A DNA stretch of 64,000 nt from positions 1,984,001-2,048,000 of the forward strand of contig OY970217.1 in NCBI GenBank assembly GCA_963713965.1, read 5' to 3'. The translations under genes were made by a program, and so were the position numbers. The DNA comes from CALAGB01 sp963713965. Lineage in GTDB: Bacteria; Chloroflexota; Chloroflexia; Thermomicrobiales; Thermomicrobiaceae. This document shows, piece after piece, positions 33,164 to 42,023 of this stretch (position 1 is its first letter; every line of letters begins with the position of its first letter). The notes under the pieces were generated by a model. It was not told the origin of the DNA. It made no database searches and saw only the letters and a program-made list of their open reading frames with translations.

Positions 33164-35461
33164 TCAGTGCGTGCTTGACTGCCCGGCTTGAAGCTTTCGC
33201 GTCTCTCCGACCGTATACGGGAACATCTTCGGAGCGTTCTCCGGCGTGAGACGCTCGGTCGCGCTCCCAGTCGCGGCAGACGGCGTATCGAGTTTCTCGA
33301 GCGCCGCGGCGCAAGCCTTGAACTCCGGAATCTTGACCGTGGGCTCGATGGCCGGGTTGGTCAGCTGGTTCACGGCGTGCTGGCTACCGTAGTGAAACGG
33401 GATGAATAGCGTGTCGGGCCGGATCGTCGGTACCACCAGCGCCTTGATCTCCATCGATGCACGCGGCGTCTTCACTCGCACCATCTCTCCGTCCTCGATC
33501 CCGATCTTCCGAGCTAGCTGGGGATGAACTTCCACCCAGGGCAGAGGCGCTTGCGAGTTGAGGAAGCCAAGACGTCGGGTCTGTGTGCCGCTGAGGTAGT
33601 GATAGACGACGCGGCCGGACGTGAGTCGCAGCGGGAAATCGCCGCCCGGCTCTTCAGCGGGAGTCTGATAGGGAATCGGGAACATGTGGGCCTTGCCGTC
33701 GGCGTGGTAGAAGCGCTCGGCGAACAGGCGCGGCGTTCCCGGGTGCTCCTCGGACGGACAGGGCCAGAACATGCCCTGTTCCGCGTCGATGCGCTCCCAG
33801 CTCATGCCATAGTAGTCGGCCACGCTGCCGCGCGAGGCGAGGCGGAGCTCGTTCCAGATGTCGTGCGCGGATTGGTAGGGAAAATACTGACCACGGCCCA
33901 GCCGCTGGGCGAGCTCGATCAGGATCTCCCAGTCGCGGCGCGCCTCACCGAGTGGCATCACCGCCTGGTTGATCTTGATGACCCGCCCCTCCAGGTTCGT
34001 GGTCGTGCCTTCGTCTTCACACCAGACGGCGCCAGGCAAGACCACGTCGGCACGCTGCGCTGTCTCCGACATGAAAAAGTCGATGACGACCAGCGGATCG
34101 AGTTGATCCAGCGCTCGCGCCACCACTCCGTTCTCCGGCAACGACACCATCAGGTTTGAGCAGAGGACCAGGCAACTGCGGATCTCGCCCTTCGCCATGA
34201 GGTGGATCATCTCGGTGGCGGAGGCGCCTTCTTCGGGGATCTCCGGCTCGGGAATGCCCCAGACACCGGCGATGTACTCTCGGTCCGCTTGCACGTCGAT
34301 GTGGCGGTAGCCGGGGAGCTGGCTGGCCTTCTGCCCCATCTCCCGGCCGCCCTGACCGTTCCCCTGTCCGGTGAGCATCATGCTGCCACCGCCCGGTTTG
34401 CCGACCTGCCCGCGCGCCAGCGCCAAATTGATGCAGGCCAGGCAGTTGTCGACGCCGTGCGTGCTGTGTTCGATCCCCTTGCCGTGCAGGATGAGTGAGG
34501 TCGCGGCTCCGCCGTAAATGCGCGCCGCGGTGACGATGCGCGCGGCCGGCACGCCGGAGAGGCGCTCGGCCTCTTCGAGGGAGAAATCCTGGACTGACTC
34601 CAGCACTGCTTCCCAGCCTGTGGTGCGTTCGCGCAGATAATCCGTGTCGACGTACCCCTCGTCGATCATCACCTTGAGCATGGCGTTCAGCACGGCGATG
34701 TCGGTGCCGGGACGCACTGGCAGCCACAGATCGGCGGTGCGAGCGATGGGTGTCTCACGCGGGTCGATGACGATGAGGGATGCGCCGCGGTCGCGAGCAC
34801 GCCAGATCCACTGCATGGCGATCGGGAAGCATTCGGAGATGTTCGTTCCCGCCACGAGAATGCAGTTGGCCAGCGGGAAATCGGTCATCGGCATCGGACC
34901 ACGATCGACACCGAACGCCTTGGCATAGGCTCCCGCCGATGAGGACATACAGAGGCGACCGTTGTAGTCGATGTGTCGCGTGCGCAGCCCAACACGTGCG
35001 AACTTCCCTGCTACGTAGCACTTCTCGTTGGTCATGGAGGAGCCGCTGTAGACGGCGACGGCATCCTTACCGTGCTGGGCTTGAATCTCCTTCCAGCGGG
35101 ACACCACGTAGCTGAGCGCTTCGTCCCAGCTGGCGCGCTCAAGCTGCCCGCCCTTGCCGCCCCGCCGGATCAATGGGTGCAGGATGCGCTCCGGGTGGGA
35201 CTGCTGCTGATAGGCCACGATGCCCTTGGGGCAGAGCGACCCCTGGTTGTGCGGATACTCCCGCGGCTCAACGCCGATCACTTTACCGCCAGAAACACGC
35301 AGGTTCATGCCGCACTGGACGCCACAGAAGCAGCAGTGGGTGGGAACGAGCCCGTCCGCCACCACGTTGGCGTCGCCCCAGCCGGGTTGTGGCGCGCCAG
35401 TCGACTGGAAATCGTAGTTGAACTCGCGGTCGCGTTTGAAGAAGTCCTTGTTGACGGACAT
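33164..35461 (-). CDS. Molybdopterin oxidoreductase, assimilatory nitrate reductase/formate dehydrogenase-like
   Basis: This 765-residue catalytic subunit belongs to the DMSO-reductase superfamily. A [4Fe-4S] site is built from Cys43, Cys46, Cys50 and Cys77 (CCFCGVQC, then SLCPKG). The segment NEKCYVAGKFARVGLRTRHI then DYNGRLCMSSSAGAYAKAFG places Cys171 where formate dehydrogenases carry Sec or Cys, and is closest to NasA-type nitrate reductases. There is no Tat signal, so it works in the cytoplasm. Neighbours (HPP protein, nitrogen-oxide operon nearby) favour nitrate; formate cannot be ruled out. ATG 35461 follows AGGAGGGG. Confidence 0.88.
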   Translation of the reverse strand: MSVNKDFFKRDREFNYDFQSTGAPQPGWGDANVVADGLVPTHCCFCGVQCGMNLRVSGGKVIGVEPREYPHNQGSLCPKGIVAYQQQSHPERILHPLIRRGGKGGQLERASWDEALSYVVSRWKEIQAQHGKDAVAVYSGSSMTNEKCYVAGKFARVGLRTRHIDYNGRLCMSSSAGAYAKAFGVDRGPMPMTDFPLANCILVAGTNISECFPIAMQWIWRARDRGASLIVIDPRETPIARTADLWLPVRPGTDIAVLNAMLKVMIDEGYVDTDYLRERTTGWEAVLESVQDFSLEEAERLSGVPAARIVTAARIYGGAATSLILHGKGIEHSTHGVDNCLACINLALARGQVGKPGGGSMMLTGQGNGQGGREMGQKASQLPGYRHIDVQADREYIAGVWGIPEPEIPEEGASATEMIHLMAKGEIRSCLVLCSNLMVSLPENGVVARALDQLDPLVVIDFFMSETAQRADVVLPGAVWCEDEGTTTNLEGRVIKINQAVMPLGEARRDWEILIELAQRLGRGQYFPYQSAHDIWNELRLASRGSVADYYGMSWERIDAEQGMFWPCPSEEHPGTPRLFAERFYHADGKAHMFPIPYQTPAEEPGGDFPLRLTSGRVVYHYLSGTQTRRLGFLNSQAPLPWVEVHPQLARKIGIEDGEMVRVKTPRASMEIKALVVPTIRPDTLFIPFHYGSQHAVNQLTNPAIEPTVKIPEFKACAAALEKLDTPSAATGSATERLTPENAPKMFPYTVGETRKLQAGQSSTH

Positions 35462-35470
35462 CGACCCCTC

Positions 35471-36532
35471 CTAGAGAAAGCGTTTGCCCAGCAGCGCGTA
35501 ATAGGCCTGGCCGCGCATGACCCGTTTGCAGGTGGGGCAGTAATCCTGCAGCCGTCCGCGATTCTCGCCCAGGTCGTAGTCCTGATCGAGATCGCTCAGC
35601 ACCCCCTCCAGATCGTGGATGAACTGCGCGGAAGGGAAGGGCTGGCCGCAGCGACGACAGGTTCGCGGTTGCGCCTCGCGTTCCGGATCGTAATGCTGGA
35701 TGTCCTGATTCACCGTCTGGTACAGCGTGACGCCCATGCTGGCTGGGCGTTGCACGATGTGAAAGAACTTGCCGAATGGCAGCGAGATGAGCCAGAGGAC
35801 AACGACCACCTCGTGCGTCAGAGAGATGAAGTCATAGTAGCGTCCGGACCACCAGGTGTAGGAGAAGGTCAGCGCGAGACCGGTGATAGCGATGGCGAAG
35901 AGCAGGACAAGCGGCACCAGATCGAACCCGTAGCGCTGAATCGAGACCAATCCGGCATCGCGAATGCGGCGCCAGAAGGCGATGGCCAGCCCGATGATGA
36001 GTAGTACGGCGGTGAAATCGAGCACGTGGAAGATGGCGAAACCGGTGCCGGCCGAGATCGGGAACGTCGTGATCGAGACACCGAAGAACCAGGCGCGGTA
36101 GCGGTCCGGCGGCACCAGCGTGAAATGAATCCATCCGAAGGTGAGCGGAAAAGTGACGCACAGAGAGAGGACGACGCCCCAGAAGATCGACATGTGCATG
36201 AGCCAGCGCGTCGTACCGCGCCTGCGGATGAAAGTCTGGCCGAAGATATCTGTCCACCAGGCTTTTGGGATGAGCAGCGTGTAGCGCCGGAAGTTCTTCA
36301 TGGAGAGGAATTCGGCCCAACCGGCGCGGAAATAGCGCCAGGTGGGTGGTCGACTGATCCAGAGCGTGTAGCGATAGGTCATGGCGGCGATGGCGAAGAC
36401 CGAGCCGACCATATAGCCGATGAGGGCTGAATCAAAATCTCGAAACTGGCGTGAACCGATGTAGATCAGAAGCAACAGAATGGCGGTGACGACGACCGTC
36501 GTGATGGTGGCGCGTCTCTCGGGTCTGACCAT
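35471..36532 (-). CDS. Cytochrome b-like membrane subunit with C-terminal CxxC pair
   Basis: This 353-residue protein has about six membrane helices with histidines suited to heme (LMHMSIFWG, FAIFHVLDF, SLTHEVVVV, KFFHIVQRP), similar to NarI-like and HdrE-like quinone-linked cytochromes. The C-terminal 60 residues form a cytosolic zinc-ribbon-like unit (CRRCGQPF and about 40 residues later YCPTCKR). It probably links the molybdenum enzyme to membrane quinones. GGAGGCG sits before ATG 36532; earlier Met codons at 36604 and 36553 are less likely. First gene of the operon. Confidence 0.8.
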   Translation of the reverse strand: MVRPERRATITTVVVTAILLLLIYIGSRQFRDFDSALIGYMVGSVFAIAAMTYRYTLWISRPPTWRYFRAGWAEFLSMKNFRRYTLLIPKAWWTDIFGQTFIRRRGTTRWLMHMSIFWGVVLSLCVTFPLTFGWIHFTLVPPDRYRAWFFGVSITTFPISAGTGFAIFHVLDFTAVLLIIGLAIAFWRRIRDAGLVSIQRYGFDLVPLVLLFAIAITGLALTFSYTWWSGRYYDFISLTHEVVVVLWLISLPFGKFFHIVQRPASMGVTLYQTVNQDIQHYDPEREAQPRTCRRCGQPFPSAQFIHDLEGVLSDLDQDYDLGENRGRLQDYCPTCKRVMRGQAYYALLGKRFL

Positions 36533-37012
36533 TGATTCGCCTCCATTCGTCATCACGTCGTTGCGGGTCCTGGAGAGATTTTGTTGAAGGTGAAACGCTA
36601 TCAATGTGGTAGCAGCACTCGCGGGGGTCCGTCAATAGCTGAGCAACGCTTGACGGGGTAATCCGGACACAGCCGTTGCTTCGTGGCCGCCCTGGGTTCA
36701 ATGGTCTTTGACGAGTTAAACCGGTATCCGTTCGACGTTCGCCCTGGGTTGAAAAGACCCGCAAGCGGGTGCTCCGGCTAACCGAGACGAAGCCCCTGAA
36801 CGGGCTGGATTTGTGCACTATACGCAATCTCGCGGAAATACCTAGATGATCTCGTAATTGAAGTCCAGTCCCTTTAGTGGACTTCGCTTCTGTAGCGCTG
36901 CGGCTTCAGCCCGGCGTGAACGACGGATGATCGCAGATCTCACTTGCCAATGCCCATCAGATGATGGCGGGCGTGATCGCTCATTGCCCCGCGATCAACG
37001 TTCTGAACCCCT
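36533..37012. repeat. Intergenic cluster of small hairpins
   Basis: This 480-bp gap holds four short hairpins in a row: ACCCGC-AA-GCGGGT at 36757-36770, AGCCC with GGGCT around 36793-36808, AAGTCCA with TGGACTT at 36861-36884, and GGCT-TC-AGCC at 36902-36911. A CGCCCTGGGTT(C/G)AA motif occurs twice (36688 and 36740). The set looks like a composite of short extragenic palindromic repeats. The promoter of the molybdenum operon is expected close to 36540-36640. Confidence 0.5.
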
Positions 37013-37450
37013 TCACACCAAGTGCACGATCTCGACGTCACCCCACTTCTCCTTGAGGTACTCCGCTACCAGGCTGCGGTGGCATTCCGCTGGCTTGACC
37101 TCACTGCAGAGGAGGCAGGCACCATCGAGGCTGGCGGGATCAAGCTGCGTCTCGATCCTCCGCTCTCGCATCAGCGCCAGGAAGCGTTCGGCAAACTCAG
37201 GTTGTTTGATGCGCTTCTTCTTGTAGTCATCCATGATCTCTTCGGTCGGCGCCAGGAGCGGCTCGTACTCGTAGCCGATGTGGCCAATGGCGTCCAGGAA
37301 GTAACGCAGATCGTCTCGTTTGGCAAAGCCGGCGAGCTGCGAGGTGTTGTGCAAGCGGATATCGACCACCTTCTTGACCCCGGCGTTGGTCAACAAACCG
37401 AAAAATTCCTCAGCCGATTTCTGCGTGAACCCGATGGTGTAGAGCTTCAT
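37013..37450 (-). CDS. DUF488 family protein
   Basis: This 145-residue protein matches DUF488: MKLYTIGFTQKSAEEFFGLL, then VVDIRLHN, and a C-terminal ACLLCSEVKPAECHRSLVAEYL with the family's conserved Cys/His cluster. The function is unknown; members are widespread and often near stress or DNA-related genes. ATG 37450 is preceded by a GGGGGCAG site; the longer frame overlaps the Fic gene. It follows the Fic gene on the same strand with a 31-bp gap. Confidence 0.88.
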   Translation of the reverse strand: MKLYTIGFTQKSAEEFFGLLTNAGVKKVVDIRLHNTSQLAGFAKRDDLRYFLDAIGHIGYEYEPLLAPTEEIMDDYKKKRIKQPEFAERFLALMRERRIETQLDPASLDGACLLCSEVKPAECHRSLVAEYLKEKWGDVEIVHLV

Positions 37451-37481
37451 AGGACTGCCCCCTAGCGTGGAATCCAACATA

Positions 37482-38675
37482 TTAGGTCTCCGACTCCGTC
37501 GCCTGAATAGGGACGTCTTCGTCATCGTCCCCCGTCGGTTCAGCGAACAATGCGAGGTAAGGGCGGAAGCGGAAGCGGCGATTGCGTTGCGCGCCGGTCA
37601 TTTCGTCCAGCAGGTCGAGTTTTAAGAATTGGTTGACGAGCTTGCTCGCGGTCGTGAATGAGATACCAAGCTCCTGACTGATGAACCGAACATTTATGAT
37701 CGGTCGAGCGTAGAGGAGGTCGAGAAAGGCATGCCCGTTGTCTCCCAAGTGATGCTCTTGAATGCGTGTGCGGTGCTCCTCGCGTAGCAGAACCATCGCC
37801 CGTGCCATATTCGTTGCCTCGTCCGCGGTCTGTGACACGCCTCTGAGGAAGAAGCGCAACCAGCCTTCCCAGTCGCCATTCTCTCGGATTGCCATGAGTC
37901 GATCGTAGTACTCAGCGCGGTTGCGCTTGAGGAAGTAGCTCAGGTAGAGCAGTGGTCGTTGAAGCACTCCACGGTGACAAAGAAGAAACGTAATGAGGAG
38001 ACGTCCGACGCGACCGTTGCCATCGAGGAATGGATGAATCGTCTCAAATTGTGCGTGGGCCAGACCGCAAACGATGAGGTCCGGCAGCTCGCGTTCTTCA
38101 TGTAGGAACCGCTCGAGATTGTCGAGTGCGCGGTGCATGTCGGAGACAGGAGGTGGGACAAACGTTGCCTGGGTAAGCGGCGTTCCCGCCGGACCAATCC
38201 AGTTCTGGGACGTTCGAAACTCCCCCGGAGAACGATCCGCTCCGCGTACATCTTGCATCAGCTCGGAGTGAATCTCCCGGATGAGTCGGAGTGACAGAGG
38301 CAGAGCCCGAAGCCGATCAACCCCATAATTCATCGCGCGAACGTAGTTCACGACCTCTTCAACGTCGCGTGGTAATTCCCTCCCGGCTGAATCGAGTTCG
38401 TATTCGAGGACGTCGTCTAGAGTACTTTGTGTTCCTTCGATCTGTGAACTGTAGACTGCTTCGCGACGGACATACATCGCTACGAATAGATCGGGATTTG
38501 GGAGAGTCTGAGCGACTCCGTCGAGCCGGCCCAGTGCCTGATCGGCGCGGGAGAGGAGACTGATCGCGGAGAGGTCGATTTCGACAGGTGGTTCTGGTGG
38601 AAGATCCGCCGGCACGAACGCCCGAAATCCTGCGGACTGTTTCAGATAGTGCCCTGCTCGAGTAACAAGGCTCAT
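37482..38675 (-). CDS. Fic family protein with winged-helix C-terminus
   Basis: This 397-residue enzyme belongs to the Fic family, which transfers AMP to target proteins. The active-site motif HPFLDGNGRVGR lies at about residues 214-225. An N-terminal self-inhibitory motif, SSQIEG (about 76-81), places it in the class II group, where Glu80 blocks ATP. A helix-turn-helix-like segment near the end (ISQELGISFTTASKLVNQF) suggests DNA binding. The gene is preceded by three 92-bp repeats (38684-38959), a likely operator array. ATG 38675 has GGAATAAGGGGG upstream, so the first repeat overlaps the ribosome site. Confidence 0.93.
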   Translation of the reverse strand: MSLVTRAGHYLKQSAGFRAFVPADLPPEPPVEIDLSAISLLSRADQALGRLDGVAQTLPNPDLFVAMYVRREAVYSSQIEGTQSTLDDVLEYELDSAGRELPRDVEEVVNYVRAMNYGVDRLRALPLSLRLIREIHSELMQDVRGADRSPGEFRTSQNWIGPAGTPLTQATFVPPPVSDMHRALDNLERFLHEERELPDLIVCGLAHAQFETIHPFLDGNGRVGRLLITFLLCHRGVLQRPLLYLSYFLKRNRAEYYDRLMAIRENGDWEGWLRFFLRGVSQTADEATNMARAMVLLREEHRTRIQEHHLGDNGHAFLDLLYARPIINVRFISQELGISFTTASKLVNQFLKLDLLDEMTGAQRNRRFRFRPYLALFAEPTGDDDEDVPIQATESET

Positions 38676-38683
38676 CGTTCCCC

Positions 38684-38959
38684 CTTATTCCAGCGCCCGA
38701 TAACACGCGGAGTTTGTTGCTACGCTTATTCTAGTCTATGGCTGAAAATTGGAATAAAGATATGCCACCGATGTCCTTATTCCAGCGCGCGTGAACATGG
38801 ACTCGGCGTCGCCGACTATATTCCAATCTAAGGACCAAAACTGGAATAAGAGCGGCGGCAAACGTCCCTTATTGCAGCGCGCGAAAATAAGGAACCGCGA
38901 GATGTCCTCGTATTCCATCAAACCGGTATCTTCTGGAACAAGGATCGCCAGCAGACACA
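38684..38959. repeat. Three tandem diverged 92-bp repeats upstream of fic
   Basis: Units start at 38684, 38776 and 38868, exactly 92 bp apart. Each has three conserved sites at the same offsets: A (CTTATTCCAGCGCGCG-like, offset 1), B (TATTCCA-like, offset about 44) and C (CTGGAATAAG-like, offset about 66). A and C are reverse complements. Sequence between the sites has diverged strongly. Since 92 is not a multiple of three, the repeats are not coding. The first unit starts 9 bp before the fic start codon. Confidence 0.85.
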
Positions 38960-39023
38960 CAGAAGGCGTTCCCAGTGAGATAGGAACGTCTTCATTCTCA
39001 CCGATAGAGGTTGGGTGACGGCG

Positions 39024-40046
39024 CTACTCCATCGCCGCGACAACGGACGCGTGGCCATTGTGGTAGGCGTGGATTGGATCGCGCGTCGATTCTTCCAGCG
39101 CCGTGGGAAAACCGTTCTCGCACATCCAGTCATCGTCGTAGACCTTGGAGAGGTAGCTGCGGCCGCCGTCCGGCAGGACCACCACCACCAGCGTCTCCGG
39201 TCGATTGCTCCGTCGCGCCACCTGTAACGCGGCGCAGACCGCCGTGCCGCCCGAGCCGCCGATCAGCATCCCCTCTTCGCGTGTGATGCGCCGCGCCATG
39301 CAGAGCGAATCGCAATCGGCCACCTGGATGAACTCGTCGACCAGCGAAGGATCGAAAGCTCCCGGCCAGAAGTTTTTGCCGATCCCCTCGACCTTCGAGG
39401 AGTGCAGATCGTCCGGGTTGGAGGAGTAGATCGAACCTTCCGGATCCGCGGCGATGATCCGCACGTCCGGGTTCTGCTCTTTCAAATAGCGAGCGATGCC
39501 GCTGATGGTGCCGCCGGTTCCGGCTCCGGCGACCAGATGGGTGATCTTCCCCTCCGTCTCGCGCCAGATCTCGGGTCCGGTCGAGAGATAGTGGCTCTCC
39601 GGATTAGTCGGGTTGAAGTACTGGTTCGGCTGATAGGCGCCGGGGATATCTCGCGTCAGGCGGTCGGCCACATCGTAGTAGGTCCCGTCGGAATCGTGTG
39701 GCACCAGAACGACTTCAGCGCCAAAGGCGCGCAACAGTGCCACCTTCTCGCACGATACTTTGTCCGGTAGCACGAAGATGGCGCGATAGCCTTTGACGGC
39801 CGCGGTCATGGCCAGTCCGGCACCGGTGTTGCCGCTGGTCGCCTCCACGACCGTTCCGCCCGGCCCCAACTGGCCGCTCGCTTCCGCTTCTTCGATCAAG
39901 CGCACGGCGATGCGGTCTTTGATACTGCCTCCCGGATTGACCATTTCCAGTTTGGCGGCCACTGTAGCGCGCAAACCTGACGTGACCTTATTGAGGCGGA
40001 TAAGGGGAGTCTCTCCAACGGTAGAAAGCACGTTCGGGTAGATCAT
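39024..40046 (-). CDS. Cystathionine beta-synthase/cysteine synthase-like PLP enzyme
   Basis: This 340-residue fold-type II PLP enzyme joins an activated serine with homocysteine or sulfide. The PLP lysine is in NPGGSIKDRIA, the substrate loop is EATSGNTGAGLAM, and the phosphate loop is AGAGTGGTISG. Segments such as VDIRIIAADPEGSIY-like (VRIIAADPEGSIY) are nearer to cystathionine beta-synthase than to CysK. No CBS regulatory domain is present, so it is a short form. ATG 40046 is given; a TTG at 40079 lies in an AAAGGAG and is unlikely. Confidence 0.88.
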   Translation of the reverse strand: MIYPNVLSTVGETPLIRLNKVTSGLRATVAAKLEMVNPGGSIKDRIAVRLIEEAEASGQLGPGGTVVEATSGNTGAGLAMTAAVKGYRAIFVLPDKVSCEKVALLRAFGAEVVLVPHDSDGTYYDVADRLTRDIPGAYQPNQYFNPTNPESHYLSTGPEIWRETEGKITHLVAGAGTGGTISGIARYLKEQNPDVRIIAADPEGSIYSSNPDDLHSSKVEGIGKNFWPGAFDPSLVDEFIQVADCDSLCMARRITREEGMLIGGSGGTAVCAALQVARRSNRPETLVVVVLPDGGRSYLSKVYDDDWMCENGFPTALEESTRDPIHAYHNGHASVVAAME

Positions 40047-40365
40047 GTTGGTCGGCCCACGCGGGCCAGCTCCTTTCAATCCCGGCGGTCGGTCGTCGTT
40101 CGCTCATCCGCAATCCGCCGGTCTGAAGCGTCAAGGCTGGGTCCGTGCCCAGCGCCACTCACCGGCAAGCGTAAAGACGCTGTGTAACCAGCGAGTAAAC
40201 CGGAACGGTGGGTCATTCCGGTCGCTATCGAGTGGCGGGTACGCAAGGATCGTGCGAAGTGACGACAAGCGCGTAACAGAGCGGTTTATTCGCTTGGGAA
40301 ATTGACGAAATTCAGGGACCGGGGCGCGATATCGTGCAATCGGGAACGCCGGGCGCCACGCTCGG

Positions 40366-41091
40366 TCAGGAGGTGGCGCGCAATGGGCGGTTCATCTCTC
40401 CCAGGGAGCGGATCTGGCGGCCGTCTCCATCAAAATTCTCGGGAGAGAGCCAGGCCTCGAAGTTGGCGCGAATCGCCGGCCACTCCGAATCCAGGATCGA
40501 GAACCAGGCGGTGTCGCGATTGCGGTTCTTGACGATGATGTGCTGGTAAAAAATTCCCTCGTAGCCGAAGCCGAGCCGTGCGGCGGCGTTGCGCGATGGC
40601 TGGTTGCGCGCGTCGCACTTCCACTCTAGCCGTCGATAGCCGAGGTCGTCCATGGCGTAGCGCATCATTAGATAGAGGGCTTCGGTCGATTCACGCGTAT
40701 TCTGCAGGGCGCGGCCGAACCAGATGTGGCCGATCTCGATCACGCCATCTTTGAGACGGATATTAAGGAAGCTGGCCACGCCGCATGCCGGACCATTCTT
40801 TTCTTGCCGTATGGCGTAGAAGGTGGGGTCGGCCAGGGCGGCGTTGTCTCTCGTCCAGTTGCGAAAGACTGCGGGGTTGGTGAACGGGCCGTAACCCAGG
40901 TAGTCCCAGATCCGGTCGTCTTCGGGGCCGGTATGGCTGGCGTCCCATAGCTCGTCGGCGTGCCGGCGTGGGTCGAGTGGCTCAACGCAGGCGTAGCGGC
41001 CCTCGAGGGGTGTGCGAGTCGGGTAGAGTCCTGGTGGTACAGGATCGACCTTCGCGCCGGAGAGGGCTCGATCTGGGAGAGCGTCAGACAT
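40366..41091 (-). CDS. GNAT-family acetyltransferase (RimJ/RimL type)
   Basis: This 241-residue acetyltransferase has the RimL-like layout: LEGRYACVEPLDPRRHADEL, GVASFLNIRLKDGVIEIGHI, the acyl-CoA region NTRESTEALYLMMRYAMDDL, and NQPSRNAAARLGFGYEGIF. Targets of the family are protein N-termini or small molecules; the target here is unknown. Confidence 0.87.
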   Translation of the reverse strand: MSDALPDRALSGAKVDPVPPGLYPTRTPLEGRYACVEPLDPRRHADELWDASHTGPEDDRIWDYLGYGPFTNPAVFRNWTRDNAALADPTFYAIRQEKNGPACGVASFLNIRLKDGVIEIGHIWFGRALQNTRESTEALYLMMRYAMDDLGYRRLEWKCDARNQPSRNAAARLGFGYEGIFYQHIIVKNRNRDTAWFSILDSEWPAIRANFEAWLSPENFDGDGRQIRSLGEMNRPLRATS

Positions 41092-41268
41092 GCACTATGT
41101 TCCTTTACACGTTCACCTGTTTGTCGGCGCCGTCCACCCGACACGCTGTTCCTGGGCGGAACGGCCATCGCTATCCTGCGATGAAACCCCAATTCGGGAC
41201 AGGGCCAATTGCCGGCCGTGCCAGGGCTCCAATCGCATCACGGTGGGTGTTGTGACGCGAACGAAAAA

Positions 41269-41290
41269 CCTCCCGGGGCGAACCGGGAGG
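41269..41290 (-). terminator. Rho-independent terminator of the 41325 gene
   Basis: CCTCCCGG and CCGGGAGG form a perfect 8-bp stem with a 6-nt loop. Read on the minus strand it is followed by TTTTTCG, about 35 bp after the stop of the gene at 41325. Confidence 0.85.
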
Positions 41291-41324
41291 AGTTTGCGTT
41301 CCTACGCGTCAGGAGAATCTCGGG

Positions 41325-41633
41325 CTAGCCTTCGGCCTCGATAGTGAAGAACTGCGAGCTGCCCGACTCCAGCATTTCCACCCCAGTCGCGATGGCGGCC
41401 AGGAATTCTGGGTTTTGGAACATCGCGCTGCGTGTCTGCTCCCAATCGGCCAGACTTTCCGTCTCGATCTCCAAAACGACGGTGTCGAAGGTGCCTGAGA
41501 GATCGGTGAGGATCCGCCAGCGGTGGTTCCGTCCCAGAGTGCGCGAAATGACCTCATTGCTCTCGCGCATCTGCGCGGCAACGGCACCTGCTTTCCCGAA
41601 CTTTGCCTGGAATGTTTGTCGTACGAGGATCAT
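41325..41633 (-). CDS. Small ABM-like (dimeric alpha-beta barrel) protein
   Basis: This 102-residue protein (MILVRQTFQAKFGKAGAVAA, then RWRILTDLSGTFDTVVLEIE, then NPEFLAAIATGVEMLESG) looks like a dimeric alpha-beta barrel protein related to NIPSNAP or ABM families. The function is unknown. GGAGCGGG precedes ATG 41633. The gene stands alone with its own terminator. Confidence 0.65.
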   Translation of the reverse strand: MILVRQTFQAKFGKAGAVAAQMRESNEVISRTLGRNHRWRILTDLSGTFDTVVLEIETESLADWEQTRSAMFQNPEFLAAIATGVEMLESGSSQFFTIEAEG

Positions 41634-42023
41634 GGCCCGCTCCAATCCTGTCGAAACCGGCATTTCGATGATGAACGACGCGCATACCATAGCATCCATC
41701 CGGCCCGTTTAGAAGAGGTCAGCCAACAAGATTGTGTTAGGTGCCCGCCGCCAGCGGCGCCGCGGAGCGGGTGGCTGTACGGATCCAGCGGACGCCACCC
41801 TCCAGTCTACGCGCGTGCCCAGGTCGCGCGACGACCAGCGCAATGCGGTAACATGTCTACAAACCTAATTCTTGGTAGGTGATTGAAGCAACTTACCAAG
41901 CTGGATTGTCGCAAACGCCTTGGTTGAATCGGCTGAGTGCTAAACTCAGCGATGGCCGAGACGCTGCCGTGATCTGATCCAAAGCGGCGTGAAGGCCGTA
42001 CTAACGGGAGAGGAACGAACTGG
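41634..42023. other. Intergenic region with inverted repeat upstream of sigma factor
   Basis: No gene is seen in this 390 bp. An inverted repeat at 41871-41900 (CTTGGTAGGT and ACTTACCAAG, nine of ten positions pair by Watson-Crick, the other by G-T) lies about 125 bp before the sigma-factor start and may be an operator. Confidence 0.4.

Noticed and set aside
34913..35040. Possible selenocysteine in the molybdenum enzyme
   Set aside because: The position that holds Sec in some formate dehydrogenases reads as a Cys codon, and there is no in-frame TGA.
34973..36004. A 343-codon plus-strand frame across the molybdenum and cytochrome genes
   Set aside because: Shadow frame; both genes on the minus strand have clear motifs and ribosome sites.
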